A stretch of 64,000 nt of DNA from Cordia subcordata (taxonomy: Eukaryota > Streptophyta > Magnoliopsida > Boraginales > Cordiaceae): contig JAPTOF010000001.1 of NCBI GenBank assembly GCA_028554755.1, forward strand, positions 9,219,001-9,283,000, read 5' to 3'. The notes beneath the pieces are model-generated. The model did no database searches and was not told where the DNA came from. It was given only the letters and a program-made list of their open reading frames with translations. This document shows positions 62,101 to 64,000 of this stretch, piece after piece. Each line of letters starts with the position of its first letter. Position 1 is the first letter of the stretch. A program made the translations under genes and the position numbers.

Positions 62101-62165
62101 ATATAAAGCTAGGTTATTAGCTAAAGGGTATCTGCAAGAATATGGTATTGATTATCAGGAGACAT
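59156..62165 (+). pseudogene. gag-pol of the right copia element, broken and truncated
   Basis: Domains are as in the other copia elements but with many stops: TAG 59501-59503, TAG 59552-59554, TAG 59843-59845, TAA 60020-60022, TAG 60311-60313, TGA 61101-61103 and TAA 61617-61619. Most sit where relatives have Gln (or Arg for the TGA), so a C-to-T change explains them. Frame changes also occur, and the frame ends in early RT. Confidence 0.9.
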
Positions 62166-62289
62166 TACCAAAATAAGAACAAAATGAATTCAGTTCGTGG
62201 CATAAGAAAAAACAAATCACATAAACAATTCACTACAGATTCTCACTTGAACAGTGTCTCGGCAATACACGTGGTGGAGGTGTGGAGCC
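62166..62289. other. Junction between copia truncation and a possible small gene
   Basis: About 120 bp between the copia break and the stop codon of the candidate small gene. It could be the 3' UTR of that gene. No LTR end is visible at the junction. Confidence 0.4.
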
Positions 62290-62569
62290 TTAATGCTGCA
62301 ATCGTTTGTTTGTCTCAGTGAAAGCTTGTGACAATCGTTCATCAACTGGTTTGGGAATGGGGCAAAAGATGCGATTTACTGAATTTTCTTTAGTTGTCTA
62401 GACTAATCATGAGTTTGAAATGGTGAGCAAGTGGTTTTCTTTTTCCTTTCCTTTCTTTTCCCCCTTCTCATATACCAGTTGGAATTATGGTCCAAAATAT
62501 AGTATCAATATAATTAAAACTAGAATAATATGTTTTAACCTTCTCCGTCACCTTGAAGTGGTTCTCCAT
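62290..62569 (-). CDS. Candidate small protein gene, about 45 aa
   Basis: Two exons can be joined in frame on the minus strand: 62569-62540 (MENHFKVTEK, donor AAG/GTTAAAAC) and 62397-62290 (acceptor TCTAG, 36 codons with a stop). The second exon encodes NRIFCPIPKPVDERLSQAF, a non-repetitive, protein-like sequence. A CAG acceptor lies just before the ATG (about 62574), and a possible non-coding first exon ends at 63158 (AAAAG/GTTTATATC) below a housekeeping-type promoter. I do not recognise the family and cannot assign a function. The first exon is short and its donor is weak, so the gene model is tentative. Confidence 0.4.
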
Positions 62570-62639
62570 CACCCTGCACCGGAAAATCCGGCCATGGTCA
62601 TGAAGATGAAAGAACACTAAACGTTTCTCGTCCTATTCA

Positions 62640-63157
62640 CATGTTATATAACCGTAAAGATTTAGACATTAAGAAAAATTTGGAAATGGTGGTCCCAAAG
62701 CAACACCCTTGAATTCTAGACGTATTCGCCAGTAACTACAAACTGTACATTTATCTTCTTATATCTGAAGCTTCCATAAAACTTATAAAACATGAAATTC
62801 TACATGAAGAATTAATCAATCCACTTTTGTGCTTCGTCAATTAAATTCTAAAGCTAGCTACCCGAGCTCGAGACACCACAAAATGCACATAGAGCACACA
62901 AGGTCATACACATACTCTAAAAAAAAAAATTTAAACCAAAATTAACTCATTTCAGAAGAAAGCGGAGCTCGAAATTCAAATAGCAATGCAAAAAACCCTA
63001 AATGCCACAAAGGAACATTAATCAAAACTATTAATCCACCGGATGTAGAATTAGTACAATCATGTGACAGTGAATAAAGCCCTAACTTAGAAACTATGCA
63101 TAACGAGAGTTTCGTACACCGAACCAAAATAAGACGGTGAAGTTTAGAGATATAAAC
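62640..63157 (-). other. Probable intron of the candidate small gene
   Basis: AT-rich sequence between the proposed first exon (ending 63158) and the ATG exon. A long minus-strand ORF runs from 63376 through this area, but its translation changes character across the donor at 63158 and is probably chance. Confidence 0.35.
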
Positions 63158-63252
63158 CTTTTGTTCCTTCGTCTGAGCAACGGCCACTGTGGTGAAGCAA
63201 CAGTAGGGTCGTGTTTGTTGATCCGATGATGAATATGATGATACGCCTTCTA

Positions 63253-63327
63253 TGGGCCTTGCTTGGTACTCCTGACGGGCCTGAAACTTTCGGCCCAATT
63301 CTTTTTCCCAATAACAAGTACGGCCCA
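63253..63327 (-). promoter_or_regulatory. Cluster of three site II (TGGGCC) motifs
   Basis: TGGGCC occurs on the plus strand at 63253-63258 and on the minus strand at 63292-63297 and 63322-63327. TGGGCC/T site II elements close to the start are typical of plant genes for ribosomal, mitochondrial and cell-growth proteins. The position and orientation fit a minus-strand transcript starting near 63200-63240. Confidence 0.55.
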
Positions 63328-63379
63328 CATTGTTTCGATTTGACAAACTTTTAGTTGGACTTTGATTATTATCCAATGC

Positions 63380-64000
63380 GTTGTATATGCCTATTTTTGG
63401 GTTACCTTTTTATGCTAGTTTATGGAACCGCGAGTGAATTTTAATTTAAATTTAGATATTCATAAGATAGAGAATGGAAAGGATAAAGGTTGAAAAATTA
63501 ATTTATTTTTTAAATTTTTTTAGTTAGTCTATTAATAGTAAAAAATTGAGGTTAATGATTTTAAAAAGATAAAGAAATAACCATGAAGTGTGACTTCATA
63601 TGGCGCTCAAGTGTTAAATAAAAAAAAAATCACCCTAAGCATCAAACTTGAAAAAAAAAACACATACACACGCTTTATGAGATGCCACGTGATAGCCTAA
63701 CTTTTTCTTTTAAGAAAAAAACTATATTTGTCATTATAAAAGCACTGAGAAAAAAGGAAGAAGGGATTGCATGTTTAAGTAGTTAAAGATGTTAAAATTA
63801 AAAAAATTAGTTTATCTTTTAAAAAGCTCAGATCAATTTATGAGTAGTAAAAAATGGAGTTGACTTTTAAAGAATAAAAAATGAAAAAAATGAAAGAAAC
63901 AATCACATGCTACTCAAGCACTAAATGAGAAAACATTCATATACTCACAAGGAAGGAGGATTTTTCAAAAAAAAAAAAAAAAGAAGAAGAAGAAGAAGAA
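63380..64000. other. AT-rich sequence to the window edge
   Basis: No gene was recognised. There are A runs at about 63620-63660 and a terminal poly-A followed by a GAA trinucleotide array (about 63966-64000) that continues past the edge. Confidence 0.5.

Larger units (their letters stand above)
52930..62165 (+). mobile_element. Ty1/copia element, 5' LTR split by a CACTA transposon, 3' truncated
   Basis: The left LTR fragment (about 52930-52977) and right LTR fragment (58699-58810, ending TTTCA) are separated by the CACTA element. TGGTATCCAAAGC at 58811-58823 follows the LTR and resembles the initiator-Met primer-binding site. Gag opens at ATG 59156; then CCHC knuckle (about 60045-60090), protease (about 60198), integrase (about 60620-61300) and the start of RT (about 61950-62160). 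The sequence stops abruptly in the RT at about 62165, so the rest of pol and the 3' LTR are missing. The exact left LTR terminus is uncertain because no second LTR exists for comparison. Confidence 0.85.

Noticed and set aside
62942..63376. 144-codon minus-strand ORF
   Set aside because: It crosses promoter-type TGGGCC motifs and a plausible splice donor at 63158; the translation resembles no family and changes composition. A non-coding first exon is more likely.

Overview
The window is nuclear DNA of a flowering plant, most likely a eudicot. Host genes have many GT-AG introns, intergenic DNA is AT-rich, and all four larger host genes have clear plant relatives. Nothing looks bacterial, organellar or viral-replicating. 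The species cannot be named from what is visible.

Layout, left to right. (1) 1-3993: 3' part of a decayed Ty1/copia retrotransposon ending in its 3' LTR. (2) 4801-6695 (+): last four exons of an aspartate aminotransferase gene; the earlier exons must lie left of the window, so the copia copy probably sits in one of its introns. (3) 6696-8832: convergent intergenic DNA with a tRNA-type SINE and MITE-like elements. (4) 8833-18696 (-): a complete three-repeat MYB (MYB3R) gene, 11 coding exons, 1030 aa, with a duplicated splice acceptor and an overlapping upstream ORF. (5) 20.2-23.4 kb: copia remnant, MITE, possible SINE. (6) 23815-30080 (-): a complete La (LARP3) RNA-binding protein gene, 10 exons, 472 aa. 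(7) 30.1-36.4 kb: repeat-rich intergenic DNA with a Helitron-like element, a MITE with perfect 3-bp target duplication, and a 3-kb terminal-inverted-repeat element holding two AT-rich direct repeats around a 1.3-kb block that resembles a pararetroviral or LTR promoter/leader. (8) 36473-41266 (-): a structurally complete but mutated copia element with 200-bp LTRs and a perfect 5-bp target duplication. (9) 42017-48381 (+): a complete CCDC25/NFACT-R-domain gene, 6 exons, 215 aa. (10) 49814-52124 (-): a gene for an unrecognised, probably plastid-targeted, single-pass membrane protein. (11) about 52930-62165: a 3'-truncated copia element whose 5' LTR was split by a 5.7-kb CACTA (En/Spm) transposon with a TTA target duplication. 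(12) 62290-63350 (-): a tentative small gene (about 45 aa) with a site II-type promoter.

The host genes do not form an obvious pathway: amino-acid metabolism, cell-cycle transcription, RNA binding, a coiled-coil protein and a plastid membrane protein simply neighbour each other. The main story is layered transposon insertion and decay. Most premature stops in the element ORFs are one C-to-T step from a Gln or Arg codon, and the visible LTR-LTR differences of the complete copia element are all transitions, which fits decay of methylated, silenced DNA. I did not find a convincing new biological system; the most useful leads are the duplicated MYB3R splice acceptor, its overlapping uORF, the composite element at 33-36 kb, and the small candidate gene near 62.4 kb.
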